Shown: positions 25,309 through 39,229 of the stretch, piece after piece
Position numbering within the stretch: the first letter of the stretch is position 1
Layout of the letters: each line of letters opens with the position of its first letter
From: Corydoras sp. C115
Lineage: Eukaryota; Chordata; Actinopteri; Siluriformes; Callichthyidae
Direction: 5' to 3'
DNA: 64,000 bases
Assembly (NCBI GenBank): GCA_019802505.1
Contig: JAFMOC010000235.1
Location: 464,501 to 528,500, forward strand
Made by a program: the position numbers and the translations under genes
The notes under the pieces: model-generated
Told to the model about the DNA's origin: nothing
The model's input: the letters and a program-made list of their open reading frames with translations, nothing else
Databases searched by the model: none

Positions 25309-28300
25309 TTTATCCCTCAGAGTGCAGGTTTCCACTGTACTATATGCTACTGGAATTTGTAGGACAGCAGTCCAACAAGTGAATCTATTTTTAATCTTTT
25401 AAACTCATATCCGATCAATCATAAACATTTACTAGGATCTAATTTGTATGTATCTGCAGAGATAGCCTGTGAACACCAACTCACTGATATACGGCAGGCG
25501 GAGGTGAACAGAATACTAATGTAACATCGATCTCTGCAATCTTCCATGCCATGCATACACAAACAGATGATGCATTAGAAAACTTTAAACATGCCACTAG
25601 GTATTGAGGGCAAATTATCTGGAGTGAGGTATACAGGCCATATTCTCAGTCCAAAGATGACAGAACAAAAACAAACCACTTTCTCTTAAATGTTCTCTAA
25701 AGGTTGTGTTAAATAGAAAGCATCGCTGGACCAATTTTTATCACTTCAACCATTTTAGCAAGTGTGGCAAACTAAATAACTAATAATGATTGTCTTGGGT
25801 TTAATTGGTAATCGATATAAATATTCGATTATTATAAGTAATAATAATGGTAGTATTATGTTAAGCTGAAATAAATGTATAGCTCACAGCGGAACAATTT
25901 ATTTATTTATTTTAAAAGTGACCACATGACAAACTGCCTTATATGATGGCTGAAGCAATAGACTGAACTAAATTTAAAATAAAAGCACTGTGTACTTTGT
26001 ATGTATTATGTAACTGATTTACATGCAAGCCATGCACAATGTGACTGCTGTGCTTTTATTTAAAAGAGACAGCCAAAGTCTCCAGGACCGTACTCCTTAT
26101 GGATGATCTGACATCAAAGTAAAGTAGCAGCAGCACATATAGCAGTAGTCTATCTGGACAGATCAAATCATCTGAGAGACAATTTTAGAAAAGATTTTAG
26201 AACAGCACAGCTAAGCTGTGATCAGGGTTTTCTTACAAGAAGAAAGAACATAAGGTTGTCTGGAGCACAAATGTCACAGTTCATTATGATTTGTCTTTTT
26301 TGCATGTGTTGAGAATGTCTAAACACAGGCTAAAAAAAACTGTAAAGTGATAAAAGAACAATGGACTGGGGCTCATCATCAGACAAGTTTGCAGTTCACA
26401 GTGAAAACTGGCTTTTAATTGGTCTTTGCAAAGACCCAACTACGATCTAACACTGAGGGATGAGGTTCAAAGCTTTATATTTTGTGTCAGGTCAGCAGTG
26501 ATGTTCGAATACGGCTGCTGCTGTCTTTACACACGTGCTGCTTTTTTTTTTTGTGCATATCTCCTGCTTTTAATTAATTGTTTCAGGTACTTCCCCTTTT
26601 GCCTTAATTCATCTCTTCATTATTTCCTCTCTTCTTTGTGCCTGTCTCCTTATCTAAACTCTTTCCATGCTCAGTCTAGCCGAAAGTATTGAATAGGTCT
26701 GCTGACTGCAGATCACCTCACCAGTGAAGTAGGGCAGCTTCTCTGCCCTGAGAACCTCTTGTCCTTGTGCACAGTGTTGGAATTTTTAGCACAATTGAGA
26801 CATAAGTGTTAATAAAATTATTACTAGTTGTTACGTTTTTATTCATTTTGTTTGTTAAGGGCTAGTACATTTGCACTTCTGGAGAACATGTTTTTACTAA
26901 GCATCCAAAAAGGAACTTTAGTAAGCTTTACAGGATTACACAATAATCAGCACATCACAACAGGATCTGCATGAGTTCTCTGGCAATACGTCTATTCAAC
27001 TAGGAGGCAGGGGAGTGAAAATGAAGAAATATGTCTAAGTATTGTTTAATTCAATTGTATACTTGATGATGAAATACAGAGCAAAAGTAAAAATGTTACA
27101 CCAAGGTCAGTGTTCTACATCTTCTCTGAGAGCATTAAATGATCTAATGCCATGCAAGAATTTTGCTTTAATTGATATAGAAATAACAAATCCACAGGCT
27201 TAATAAAAATTTGCCAGCTTTTTAATACTCACGTCCCAGCTCTACTATGTATTCTTAAAATGCTGTGTAAGAAATCGAGGAAATGGGTTTCTTTCATGAT
27301 ATGATGTCTTTTTTTTCTACAGAGATAAGAAGCCAAGACTTTGACTACATTGTTAAAATTGTACTGATGACTTGTGGATTCAAATGTATTGTGCATAATG
27401 ATAGTAATGCTTTACACCCAGCATGGTACAGAAGTTAAAAATTAACAAAAACTAATAGAAATCAGCTACAGATGAAGGTATCATATCATGAGGATGGGCT
27501 ATAAATAGAACACCCATCAAAAGCTTAGTACTTGTAGGTAAAATTGGCTATAACTCACTATCTAATAATAATTAGCAAGATTACACCATGTATTATTCTT
27601 AAAAACCATGCCATTTGCAACATGTGTAATATGTGTAAGGGTGTTTGCATAAGTAATAACATTTGCCACCAAACACAGCTGCTACTTTCAGAAATGCACT
27701 TATTGAATATATAATTAACAATCTTATTGATCTCTGGAAATATAAGCATTTGTTATGATCAAACAAACTTAATTACATTTTTTAATTGTCCATTTTCTTC
27801 CAGTTCGGATATGGAATTTTCATGGGAAACTCAATTAACTTAACGGAGGATCTCAGTTCACTTTGATGCTTCTCAGACTTCCAAAAGCTTAAGCACACAG
27901 GAGGCAGCATCATGCTGAGCAACCGTAGCTCCAAGAACCAATAAAGCACGCAAAGATGCAGAGAGTCATTTTTAACAGCAGCAGTTCGTGCAGCGTGATG
28001 GCGGTGGCAGAGTCATGGCATAAACATGTCAGAAATGGATGCCGATCACTGCAGGATGCTCCAGGCTGGTCGCTGATTGCTTTCTCTTTTCAGCTCCGGA
28101 ATAAAAATGTCAGCCAGCATGAATGAGGAGCCCATGCGGTGTGTGGTGATAATTAGAAAGACCCTGGTCTTTGCTGTACACCAAACAAAATCAGAGAAGG
28201 TGTAAAATCAAAGATGGCACACAAATCTCAAAGGGTTAATCAAATAAACTTGTGGTAAGTATATCACTTGAATGCCACAACATCTGTGTAATTAAAATGC

Positions 28301-29509
28301 ATTTTATTGCCAGATCCATCAGTTATATCTATTGCCAAATGATTGAAAACCTTATCCTGATGATACCTATATCATATATCAACACATCAAGCATTTAAGT
28401 CCTAAGGGTCGGTCTGTGTGAAGTTTGAATGTTGTGTGGATTTTATTTAGATGTTTCAGATTCCTTCCATATTCCAAAGAAAATATGATTAAAACAAGAA
28501 ACGCGGATGGAAACTTTGATGTTCTAAAGGATTTTCCACAGTCTATATGTATTCAACACCAAGATATACAGATATCACATAACACTCATCATAAACACAC
28601 ACACACTCAATACAACATGATTTCACTTTAAAACAGTGTGATATACTTTGTGTGGACCAACTTGAATTTTCTACATCTGAGTGTGTGTGTTTTGCTCCCA
28701 ACAGTCATACATACACCTGTATATACACACCCACACACACAAATTAAAACTCGCACACAGGACCAATGCTCTCTTTTTTAGAAAAACACTTGTTCTCCAA
28801 AGGTAATCAAACAATAACCATGAAACAGATTTATTTAGTCTTTTTAGCCCTCTTTGTTCTGTACTGTAAGCAATATACCAAAACAAGTATCTATTTATTC
28901 TTCAGATAAGCCAAAAGCTCATGGAAGGTTACAAATGCATTTCATTTCATATTGTCATCTTTGTGCCCCAATAACCACCCTCCCACCCCCTCCACTGCCA
29001 ATGCAAAACCCTCTCTATAGGCACAGCCATGGACAAGATCTACCCATACCTTTGTGTAGTTTTCCCTCCAGGGAGGCAAACACATAATACTGCTTCCCAG
29101 CATGACAGGCGCAGAGAGAGTCTGAGCTGAATCCCAATGAGCTGCGCTTACCAACACACTCACAAAATGTTTAGTAGTGTTTCTACTTTCCATCTCTTCA
29201 GGTTTTCAGTACATTCAGAAGAATACAAACGAGATGTAAATGTAAAACTTCATCATTTTAAAACTCACAAAGCATTTTTTAATTTTTATTAATTTTGTGA
29301 ATTGTTCTAATTATCATCAAAAACCTTAATGATGCTGCAAAACTGCAGAGTTGGCCTTCAGAGCCAACATCCGTCAAAGCAAACTAACAAAAAAAATCAG
29401 GTCATGTTGCTTTTTCAGACTTTCAGTAGGTGTGGAAAATGCCATGACTGCTTGACTTTGACCAAAAGGATTTGCCTAAAGGCAACATTATTTTTTTTTT
29501 CTTTAGCTG

Positions 29510-29533
29510 CACACACACACACACACACACACA
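29510..29533. repeat. (CA)n microsatellite
   Basis: About 12 CA units. Confidence 0.95.
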
Positions 29534-32500
29534 GAAATAGTCCTAATGAGAATCCATTAGCAAGTGTCGTAGCCCATTATCATTAGCCTTTTTTGTCTGT
29601 AATTATGTTCCTGCCTGTTGACACTGCATGGAAATGTTTCCTACTGGCCTTTTCTACTGATTCCTGATCAAACCAATCTCTGCTGCAGTCTAGTTAAGTT
29701 AACAAATGTACAGGAATTTATTTTATTCTATTGACCTTTTTAAATTTAGATTACTAGGTCTGAGAGAACTGGTACTCCACATATGGTGCTTGTATATATT
29801 TCATTTTCAAACCAGCTTGTCCTGATGATGGTCACTGGTTGATTGGGGTTGAACCCAGCAGTCAAAGGCTAAATAGAGCAGCAACTCAATAGACTGACAT
29901 TCAGTCACATGGCAAATACACAACAGACACACATTCCACTGCAAAAGTCCTCATACGGTCAAAAGAATTTTACACACACACAGGAATGCACAAAGTACAT
30001 TTGCATAGGCTTTATCATACCAGTATAATTATATAAACAACAGAAAATGAATTAATTAATGATCGACTTTGTAAAGGAAACTATTACTAAATAAAAAAAT
30101 TATATGACATTTATGATTGAAATTATATGTTTTGTCAGTTATGTCTTTAAAACCAAATCGCAGCAATTTAAATGTTAAAATTTGCAGTATATTTTAGTAT
30201 AAATTGTTCTAAATATAGTATTTGTTGCACACATGATCTTAGAAACACTAACTACTAGTCCCGGAAGACTAACCACTGAGCAGCTTCATGTTGAGTGAAA
30301 ATTCGTTAACTGTAAGCTGGCCACCTTTTTAAATCTAGTTTTGTAGATTATTTACAAAAACCGCAGGGCTCTTCCTTTTGTAACCCAATTTGCTATGAAC
30401 ACGACACAATGTGATTTGATTTTACAACACATGAAATGATCTACTAAAGAAGAGTGATGCCTTCAGAGATTTCTGCACTTCAAACCTGAAATGCAGATGG
30501 TTCTCATTGTTCCAGGCCTCATTAAAAGCCTTTTGCAGATTTTGGATGCCTCATCATTAATTTGCATATTATTGATTTTCTTCCTTCTCTCATTTTTTTA
30601 AAATCTGGAGATTAGAAAAACATTACATTTGGTTATTTATTTGGAGAAAACATGTTGTCATTTAAATCCCATATTAAATGGCAGCATTATGGTTTGTGCC
30701 TGTTGTTACACCCAAGACAAGTTGGCTTAAGATGGTAATGCCTGCTGAATTGTACCATCAAATACTTTTCATACAAAATGTCCAAGAAAGATAGTAAGAG
30801 CAGTTGCTTTGCCACTTTGAGATATGTAATCCTGGATCATTTTAATCCAGAGATAAATCGCCTAATATAACATTTCTGGCTCATTTGTAGGTGTTCTTTA
30901 TTTTATTACATAATTTGTATCATGACCAATGTGGAACGCCTACAAGTGTGAATAATGCAAATAACTTTCTTGTATAACTGATTTTGAATGACACTTTTGG
31001 TAGCACATCACCATAAGGAGTGTGTCACAGGCATCTCTGACACGTTCTCTTCAGTCCCAGAATGGCTGAGCTATTGCACACACTGTATATATTCTCAGGT
31101 TTTTGCGCTCTGACATATCGATGATCTGTTTGGCTTGGATTGAACAAAGCTTACTATTTAAAATGCACATTTTAAATAAATCAAGTTGAGAATTCATTTC
31201 TTTAATAAAACCTAACATGCAAACCCTATTGATTTTGGCTGCTATCCCTGAAAATCGAAAACTGGGACTTTTTAGCTGTGTGGCAACAAAAAGGCCCCTC
31301 CGTTATTAAATGCATCATAAATAAAATGTTATGTTAATGGAGCAGCTGGATTTTATCAGCAGATGAAAAAAACAAATTTACTTGTTTTCCTTTTAGCACT
31401 TCCAGTGAAGCATTTAACAAAAAGACAGACCACATTACTTGAAACCCAGACTTAACATCTTTATCTGGACAGATTTATCTCCCTTCTTGCTTCATTATCG
31501 CAGTGACATATTTACTGTCTTGTAAAACAGAAGTTAAGGTGCAGCACCTTTAGCTCGACACCATAGCACAAACTATAACTGCAACAGAGTGCAAGCACAG
31601 CATATTTAGTATATGTAGGCATTTTCTTCTGACAAGCAGTTGATATCACCAGCAGATTTTGCTTTTGTTTAAACGCTACCCTGTAATAAGCCTGTAATCA
31701 CATTTTTATCTATGTGGTAACAGTGTGACATGAATGAGGCACTTGTCACATTTAAGTACTAAGCATCTTAAAGCAAACAGGCTGCAGAAGTGCCTGCTCT
31801 TTGTAGAGAACTGAGATCAGCACAACCTGAGCCCGCCATCTGGACCTTTGGACATAATTCCCACTCTGTCTGAAAAAGTCTCACTACAGCTGCAGCTGAA
31901 TCATACATTATATTTTCACACATTGCCCGTGATTTGGGCAAAGACACAGAGCCCATTCGCATTCATGTCAGCCTCTAGTTGCACAAAGCCTCATCTTCGT
32001 GCGCTTTTAATTAGGAGCTCATACTTTGTATAGAAAGTGAGGCTTCACCATAATCATGCCTCAACAGTATGGTGTACGGAGTTTGCAATGCTGCTTAACA
32101 CCACCTCTTTTATTAAGCTTGAGTGGGCAGGGGGGGTGGATGGTGATATCATGCAAAGTAAAAGCATGTAAAATAATGAGCACACACATTAATCATAATG
32201 CATCTATATTTACTATCAACTCTTAAAAAGCTCAAGTTTACGAAACAGCTCCCTTCTTCTGTAACAGCTGCATATTTAAACTGAAAATGCATGCACAAAC
32301 ACAAAACACGAGACGGGTGCAGATGTGGCCTCCCCAGAGTTTGGATTTCTATCTAGAAAGAGATCATTTTTATCTCGCACATGGACTCCTTGCGGACTTA
32401 ATGTTCAGGCTGAATAAAACAGCAGATGGAACAGAAATGGGGGTCTACATCTTCCCTATTTAGATAAGATGTGCAGCTACATTCTATGTTCTGCTAAATG

Positions 32501-34488
32501 ATCACTTTGGTCGTTGGAAACCTCTTTTCACTGCCTATAACAGGATGTAATTAGGTGTAATCATCAAGATAAGACTGGCATCAGTTTATTTGAAGACCCT
32601 TAAAACAATGGCATCATTTCTTCTTAAAATATGAACAACCATCTTCAAAGCTATTTACTGCACAAAGGCGTAGGCAACTCACTAATTGGTAACTGCTCCA
32701 CACCCAAAATTTTAACACCTGCCGTAATTCTGATCTCAGGTAACCTTGCTAAGCCAGATGGCTTCTACCAGGCAACATTTTCCACATATTATCTGGTGAA
32801 AACAATGACGGTTTATTAAAATCTGTGTATTATACAGGGGAAAGCTTACCTCCCAACAAATGACATATCAGGCTATTTTAAGAACGCCCCCCTTACTTTA
32901 GACATAATTACGCTCGTTCCCAGCTCACCTTTCATACTTGTATTTGCAGGTAATAATGATCACTGAGGGGGAAAACATAAGCTGCATGGCTGTAATTATC
33001 ACGTTTAACATTGTAATGCTAACAGAGGGATGCAATTATAAAAGAACACTCAAGGCCTGGGCTAATGCACTTTTTGGAAGATAACAAATAACATATGGTA
33101 TAACTAATGGAACACCATGTACTAAAAGAAAAATGGAATTTAGTTTTATTGTATTGTAGGTTATCTGAAAGTACATTTAGTATACTTAGGATTTCACTTA
33201 GAAATTTTGCATGACCACTGTCCATCCACTCATCAGACGACATTACATAATGACCATTTTAGCTCAGTACGCAGAGATGCTGCATGTGCCACATAGAAGT
33301 GCCCCAGATGCTGACAACAGCCTTGGGCATTTTTTAGCCACTTGTGCTGCAAGCTCACTCTGACCATCTGATGGCCAATTCTATCATGATATCATTACTG
33401 AACTCTGTAAATGCTTATGTAAGCATCCAGCTAATAAAGCAGATGTCTGTAACTCTGATGAGATCTCCGAGATAACAGAAGGTCATTTCAAATGTTGAGT
33501 TGCCCAGTTATTCATCTCTCTCATCTCATTATCTTTTTATTAGACTTTTAATTGCTTACCTTTAATCAGATGCATTATGTGCCAGCTTCTTACGATGCTT
33601 TTCTGAAAGTGTAATCCAAATTTCAAGGCCATCACATTGTTTGGTTCCATTAGTCCAACATGCTTGTTCTGCTCAGGTCACAAACTCTCTGAGTTTCCTT
33701 GTTTCTCTTCCTCAATCCATTTTATTGCTCATCTTAATTCTTGAGAAATGCTTTGGTATCCTTTATGTTGCTGAAGCTGTTTCTTCATTAAAATCTCTCC
33801 CAGTTGTTTAGCAGTTAAAAACCTTATTCAGAGATCCCTTCATACATTACGTTTAATCTTTATATCCATAGAAATCCATTTTTAACTGACTACAGACCAT
33901 TCAACAAATGAGTCTTTGTCTTGGAAATCAGGGTGAAAGTTCATTTTGTTATGGCAGTCTTAAAGAATGGACTTCTGAAGGTGGCTGTAGACCCGCTGCT
34001 ACCTGATGCACCCAAATTCTTAATTAGTTCCTTTAGTGTAGTGCGGGTGTCTTTGCCATTACCATACTTATTTGATTTCAGTTCTTTAAACAGTTACTTG
34101 TGGAAGCTTTAGTTGTGTAGATGTTGCTACTTAGTAGAACTCAGACTCACACAAAGAGAGGTTTCAATTGAGTTGCTTTGTCAATGAATCACAAACCAAA
34201 CACCTTTAAATAGATGACAGGTAGACTAATTAACTCCAGCTGGCCAATTGGAAGCTTCTTAAAGTCGTTACATCAATGTATGATGTTATCAGAGCTTTTT
34301 AAGTGGCAAACCAAATAATTATTTAATTGACTCCACATTGGTTTATTCTTTAAGAGAAACACACAGGCAATTATTTTTGTTTTGGTGTCACAATTGATTT
34401 ACTGTTTAGCCACTAACAGATGAAAAAAAAAAAGTAGAAAAATGTGATGCTGAATTTAACAACCTTCTGCTCTATCTATTTTTTTATG

Positions 34489-34850
34489 GCCAAAAGTATT
34501 TGGACATCCATCTTATTTTTAAACCTTTGACCGAAGCTCAGTGGTTCATATGAATGAAAGTTAGTCTGTAGTGTATCTTAAAATATGTTCTTTTCATGAG
34601 TGAAATACACGTGAGGACCATGAAAACATGCTTTATCAGGTAGTAATGGAGGAGTTTTAGTACCTCGCACAGACCCTTGATCTCTACTTTATTAAACACC
34701 TTTGAAAGAAATTGGAACATGGATTGTAAGCCAGACCTTCCCCTCCATCACACATGCTTTGTTGACTGACTGAATGAGGGCAAATTCTCACAGGCACACG
34801 CCAAAGTCCTTAAGAAAGGTCTTTTCTGAAGAGTAAATACTATTGCTGCC
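34489..34850 (-). mobile_element. Second copy of the DNA-transposon-like fish repeat
   Basis: It starts with GGCCAAAAGTATTTGGACAT. It contains ATTAAACACCTTTGAAAGAA, AAATTGGAACATGGATTGTA and, near the end, CTGAAGAGTAAATACTATTG. These correspond in reverse order and orientation to the motifs of the copy at 3425-3730. It is decayed and carries no coding capacity. Confidence 0.5.
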
Positions 34851-37557
34851 ACAAACAAGTGGGGTTTTATCAATATCCACTGTTTATCTTTTAGATTCTA
34901 TCCTGATTATATATGCATTATGGTCACACAAAAAAAGTACAAGGACACACGTCTTCATTTTTGAATTTACAATCAATTTCCCAACCAAATATGTAAGAAT
35001 TAAGTATATAATGCATTTGGACAATTATAGAGTTAATGGGAAGGCCCTTTTCTATTTCAGTGTGAGATAAACAAAAACAGAAAGCCAAGCCTCTCCCAAG
35101 AAAGTGGAAGCCTTTATAACTGCAAAAAATTAAAATATGATAAATACTGTTCAAAGACACACAAGGAGGGTGTAATTCAGAGAAACAGAAGGACTATGGT
35201 CTGTAATTATAGAACTTCTGCATCTATATAAAAAATGGAACTGATCAAAAGGACATGGTGTGAGTTTAGAAACAGGGAGGTGTAAATAATGGCTGGTGAG
35301 TGTATAATTCAAAAGGACATAAAAACACCTTCAAAAAAACTGGTGGTGTGACCATGATAAATGAGTTTATGAAAGGTAATAATGATTAAAAAAAAACAAC
35401 TTTATTTGCAAGACTGAGCACTTTAATTACAGCTGGCACCCAAAGAAGGTGATACTAAGAGAAGAAAAGATTAAATATTTAGTAGACAGAACTGTTTTTT
35501 AATACACTGCATATCCAGTATCTACAGATGTCCTGTCATGTGTGGTGGCACCATGTTACAGTGCAGTATCTGCAATACCATTATAAGAATTTAAACCATG
35601 GATGAACACTACTGTAGTCTATTGCCTTGTATAGTAATAAAATAATGGAAACAAAAATGTTATCAGCTTTTTTTATATTCATTTAATCTCTAATCTTTAA
35701 AAATTAGTAACTCCTGATACAAATACAGAACTCCTAAAGGAAATCCAAATCCAACTGGAGAACATGCAAAATCCAGGATCTGATGTACTTTGTCCTTCTT
35801 TAAGACACACCTTACTCAGCACGTCTCTTGCTGCATGGTTTGTTAGTTATCATAAACAATAGGCACTTTAGGCTGAATACTTTTTTTACTAGTTTCAGTT
35901 CAGAATAGTTTTTGAGTTGCTTAAAAACTTCGCTTTAGCACGATATAAACTAATACAACACCCACAATGTGGAGAATGATTCATCACCCAAGTAATACTT
36001 ACTCCATGGTGTTTCTGACCAAAAAAGCACAGAATAAAAATTAACTAAAGTATGCAAAAAAAAAAAAAAAAAAACAGATGGACTACAGTCTGTAATTAAA
36101 TTACTACAAAGTGCACATATGAGCTGCTAAACCATGCAATGAATATGGAAATGACTAAATGGCTGATTGGGTTATAGGGTGGATATCTATACTATACGAA
36201 GACAATATACGGTGCACAAACATCCAAACAACTAGCTATTAAAAAACACAATATAAACACACAAGTACACAAACAGTTGCCCAACCCATTTGGATGTTTT
36301 TAATCAGCCTACCATAACCACAGGGTTCAGGGGTTGAGGGACTCATTAAGTAAAGCAAGCTCAAGTAATAATAGCTACGCCTGTTTAGTGGTGCATTGCT
36401 AAGCAGGCTGTCACTTCATGTTTACTGCGTGAAATTGTCAGCCAGGGCTAAACCCATTCGCTTGAACGGTTATGGATTCTCTTTGCCTGTGATCGTCATG
36501 GCTTTAAATATTCCTCCCACACGGATGACAATAATATCACTTCTATTACATTTATTTGCAGTTGTCATAGGGACAAGAGCAATTTATATCTTTACATGTA
36601 ACTTTGTAATTGTGTACAGTAGAAGAAAGTTCAAGCTGATCTATTTTTTATAAAATTCAATTATAATAACTCTTAAGTAGTTCCTTGTTTTTCTGGCAAC
36701 ATTTACAAAAAATAAGAATATAAAGGAAAGTACTAACCATGTTGGCTTTGATGAAATAATTAATTGATTAATTTATGAATTTAGAAAATATTATAATACT
36801 AGTACTACACTTAAGGTCAACAGTGGGCTTTTTATAATAATTGTATGTTTACTACCTTTTCTTTAAATCATCGAGTCTAATGTCTTTAATAGTGTTGACC
36901 TTTTGGAGCAGTTGTTCCTACTCCTCTCAGTCTTCCACATAAACCATTATTTACCATAACTTGTTCTGGTCTTGTATGTTGAATCATACTAATGCTTGTT
37001 GCTGGGTGAAGTATCCTGCTGAAAGTGTCTGCTGTTTCCTATAGTGTTGCCAGAGCAGATCCTTATTTTCCATTTTGCCCTCTCCTGAGTATCCCCCTCA
37101 ATCCATCACCCCAACTAACTGCATGTGAAATTTAGTGCATTTAAATACATCAGAATCTATTGATAAAATTACATGCATTTCCTTAAACATCAAATACTCA
37201 ATGCACGTAGGCTGCCCTGTGGTCCAATGCTGCAGCTAATCACAGCACAGACTTTAATTTGGGTTTCAACAGTGCAGTTAATCCAAGTGGGCTCTGAACT
37301 AGTAATACTGGCTGGGTCTGAGGGAAGGAAGTCTGGACTGGAATTAATCTCCTCTATGTACACTGATGTTCAATTCAGAAATCCATTACAAACAAGAAGG
37401 GACAAAAAGGCAGCCGCTTCATGTGTGTTGAGAGAGGCATGTTTTAGCTTGTGAGGACAGCTGTACATAAAACTGTTTCATTTGGTGTGTCCAAACTTCT
37501 GAATGCACTGTATACCAAAGTTTATGCAATAAAATATATAAACTAATATGTCAATCA

Positions 37558-37899
37558 GGCACGGTGGCTTAGTGGTCAGCACGTTCGCCTCTCAGCGCTG
37601 GGGATTCCCGGTTCGAATCCCCATCTGGGTGGAGTTTCCATGTTCTCCCCGTGTCTGTGTGGGTTTCCTCCGGGTTCTCCGGTTTCCTCCCACAGTCCAA
37701 AAACATGGATCAAGTCAATTGAATTCTCAAAATTGCCCCATATAGAGTGTGTCTGTATGAGTGAGTGTGTGCCCAGCGATGGATTGGCGCCCTGTCCTGG
37801 GTCTATCTGCCCAGCGCCCGAGATGTTCTCCCCTGGATGGGCATGGGGAACCCCACCGCGACCCTAATAGAGGATAAAGCGGAAGATAATGAATGAATG
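37558..37899 (+). mobile_element. Full-length tRNA-headed SINE-like element
   Basis: A 342-bp element flanked by exact 13-bp copies of AATATGTCAATCA at 37545-37557 and 37900-37912. It opens GGCACGGTGGCTTAGTGGTC, containing an A-box match (TGGCTTAGTGG), and about 40 bases later has a perfect B box (GGTTCGAATCC), as in tRNA-derived SINEs. The body contains TTCCATGTTCTCCCCGTGTC and GGGTTTCCTCCGGGTTCTCC. The end is GATAATGAATGAATG, a tetranucleotide tail. It has no protein-coding capacity of its own. The clean target-site duplication implies LINE-driven retroposition. Confidence 0.88.
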
Positions 37900-39181
37900 A
37901 ATATGTCAATCATGCTGTTTCTCCTTTTTATGTTTTTTTAAAATATCAATCACGACACCCACCAAATAACAGCATGAAAGAATGAACTTAAAGCCTGGAC
38001 ATTTTGAACTACACAATTACTTAGAATGATATTTAACCCTAATTGCAGTTAAGACATGACATTATAGAGCATCTGACCTTAAGTCTAACAGACCCAGAAA
38101 TCACACCCAGGACCTTCTTGTTCAGAGAAGACTACCCAATTGCAGAGAATTCTGAATTATTTATTATGAAGCTGTGATTGTATTAGCAACCACAATGAAT
38201 ATTCTGCAGAGACAGTTAGACCCTGTTAGTGTCACTGTGTTAATAAGATTTATGTCTATTTGCAGCTCAACATGGCAACCTGCAACACATCACCATGATG
38301 CCATTGCATATTTCACACCCATGTTTCAAACAGTGACATGTCTCTATTTAGACCATGTCTAGTTGCATTTAGTTAAAGAGGCTTAATAGAAACAGGCTCT
38401 AAGTGAAATGTTCAGACTTTCAGAGACTTACAGTTCCTAGAGGTAACGCTAATTAAAGCACAAGATCATGGTGAAGCATCTTAAATTAATATTCTTTTCA
38501 CTTAATCTCATAGCCATTTACATCTCATTCATCAACTTGTTTAATTCTAATCCTTGCTCTATCTGTTGGACCCTTTCCGTGTGAGACGGGGAGAAAAGAG
38601 GAGACGGCCCAAGATAAACCCAGATCTTTTTGAAACTCCCAGCCAGCTACTTCAGAACATCAACATGCATATATTCCTTTTGATCCAGCAGGTAGCAACT
38701 CCACAAAGCCCAAGGAGGGTTTAGGGGCAACAAAGGAAACTGAATGAGGACAAGGACATTAATATTTAGCCAAGAAGGAAGCACAGATGAGTGAGCCATC
38801 TGGCCTGGTGAGTGCCTACATGACATGGATGAGAGAGGAGTGGAGATCCCACCCATATATATTTTGACAAAAGGGCTACACTTCCAGGCAAAGATCTATC
38901 TTTTTTTAATATATGGGATAGTGACTCCATGGGTAAAGTTGCAGCCTCGCAACCAGTGTAAATTTAAGATACTAAATTGGTTCAGTAAAAGTCCAGGGTG
39001 ACCTGTAAAAAGATTTAATACACATTTATAAAGCACGCCATATGATCCTGTGATTTCCATTAGAATAAGCAGCTTGGGGAAGAATTACACAATTGTTTTT
39101 AAGGTATATGGTGTAAAACTGTGCAAGTTTAATATACAGATCTTCCCTGATGGAAAGAAACCAAAGGAAAAAGAAGACATT

Positions 39182-39184
<3 letters not shown>

Positions 39185-39226
<42 letters not shown>
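39185..39226. repeat. (GT)n microsatellite
   Basis: 21 GT units. Confidence 0.97.

Positions 39227-39229
<3 letters not shown>

Larger units (their letters stand above)
19873..37544. other. Long gene-poor stretch
   Basis: No exon could be supported over about 17 kb apart from the repeats listed separately. It contains homopolymers (13 G at 20851-20863), a (CA)n tract at 29510-29533 and a short minisatellite at 25259-25308. A few balanced-composition, repeat-free stretches (for example 27790-28220 and 30470-30640) may be conserved noncoding elements; that is inference. Confidence 0.45.

Noticed and set aside
27320..27440. Frame after CTTTTTTTTCTACAG reading SQDFDYIVKIVL, reminiscent of a Rab GTPase start
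   Set aside because: The GDSGVGKT P-loop that should follow is absent; likely chance.
28091..28206. Short frame (MSASMNEEPMRCVVII...) after a strong TTTCTCTTTTCAG acceptor
   Set aside because: Only 32 codons, stops without a donor, and no family recognised.
37558..37630. tRNA gene
   Set aside because: A and B boxes are present, but the body continues as a repeat with a target-site duplication, so it is a tRNA-derived SINE head and not a functional tRNA gene.
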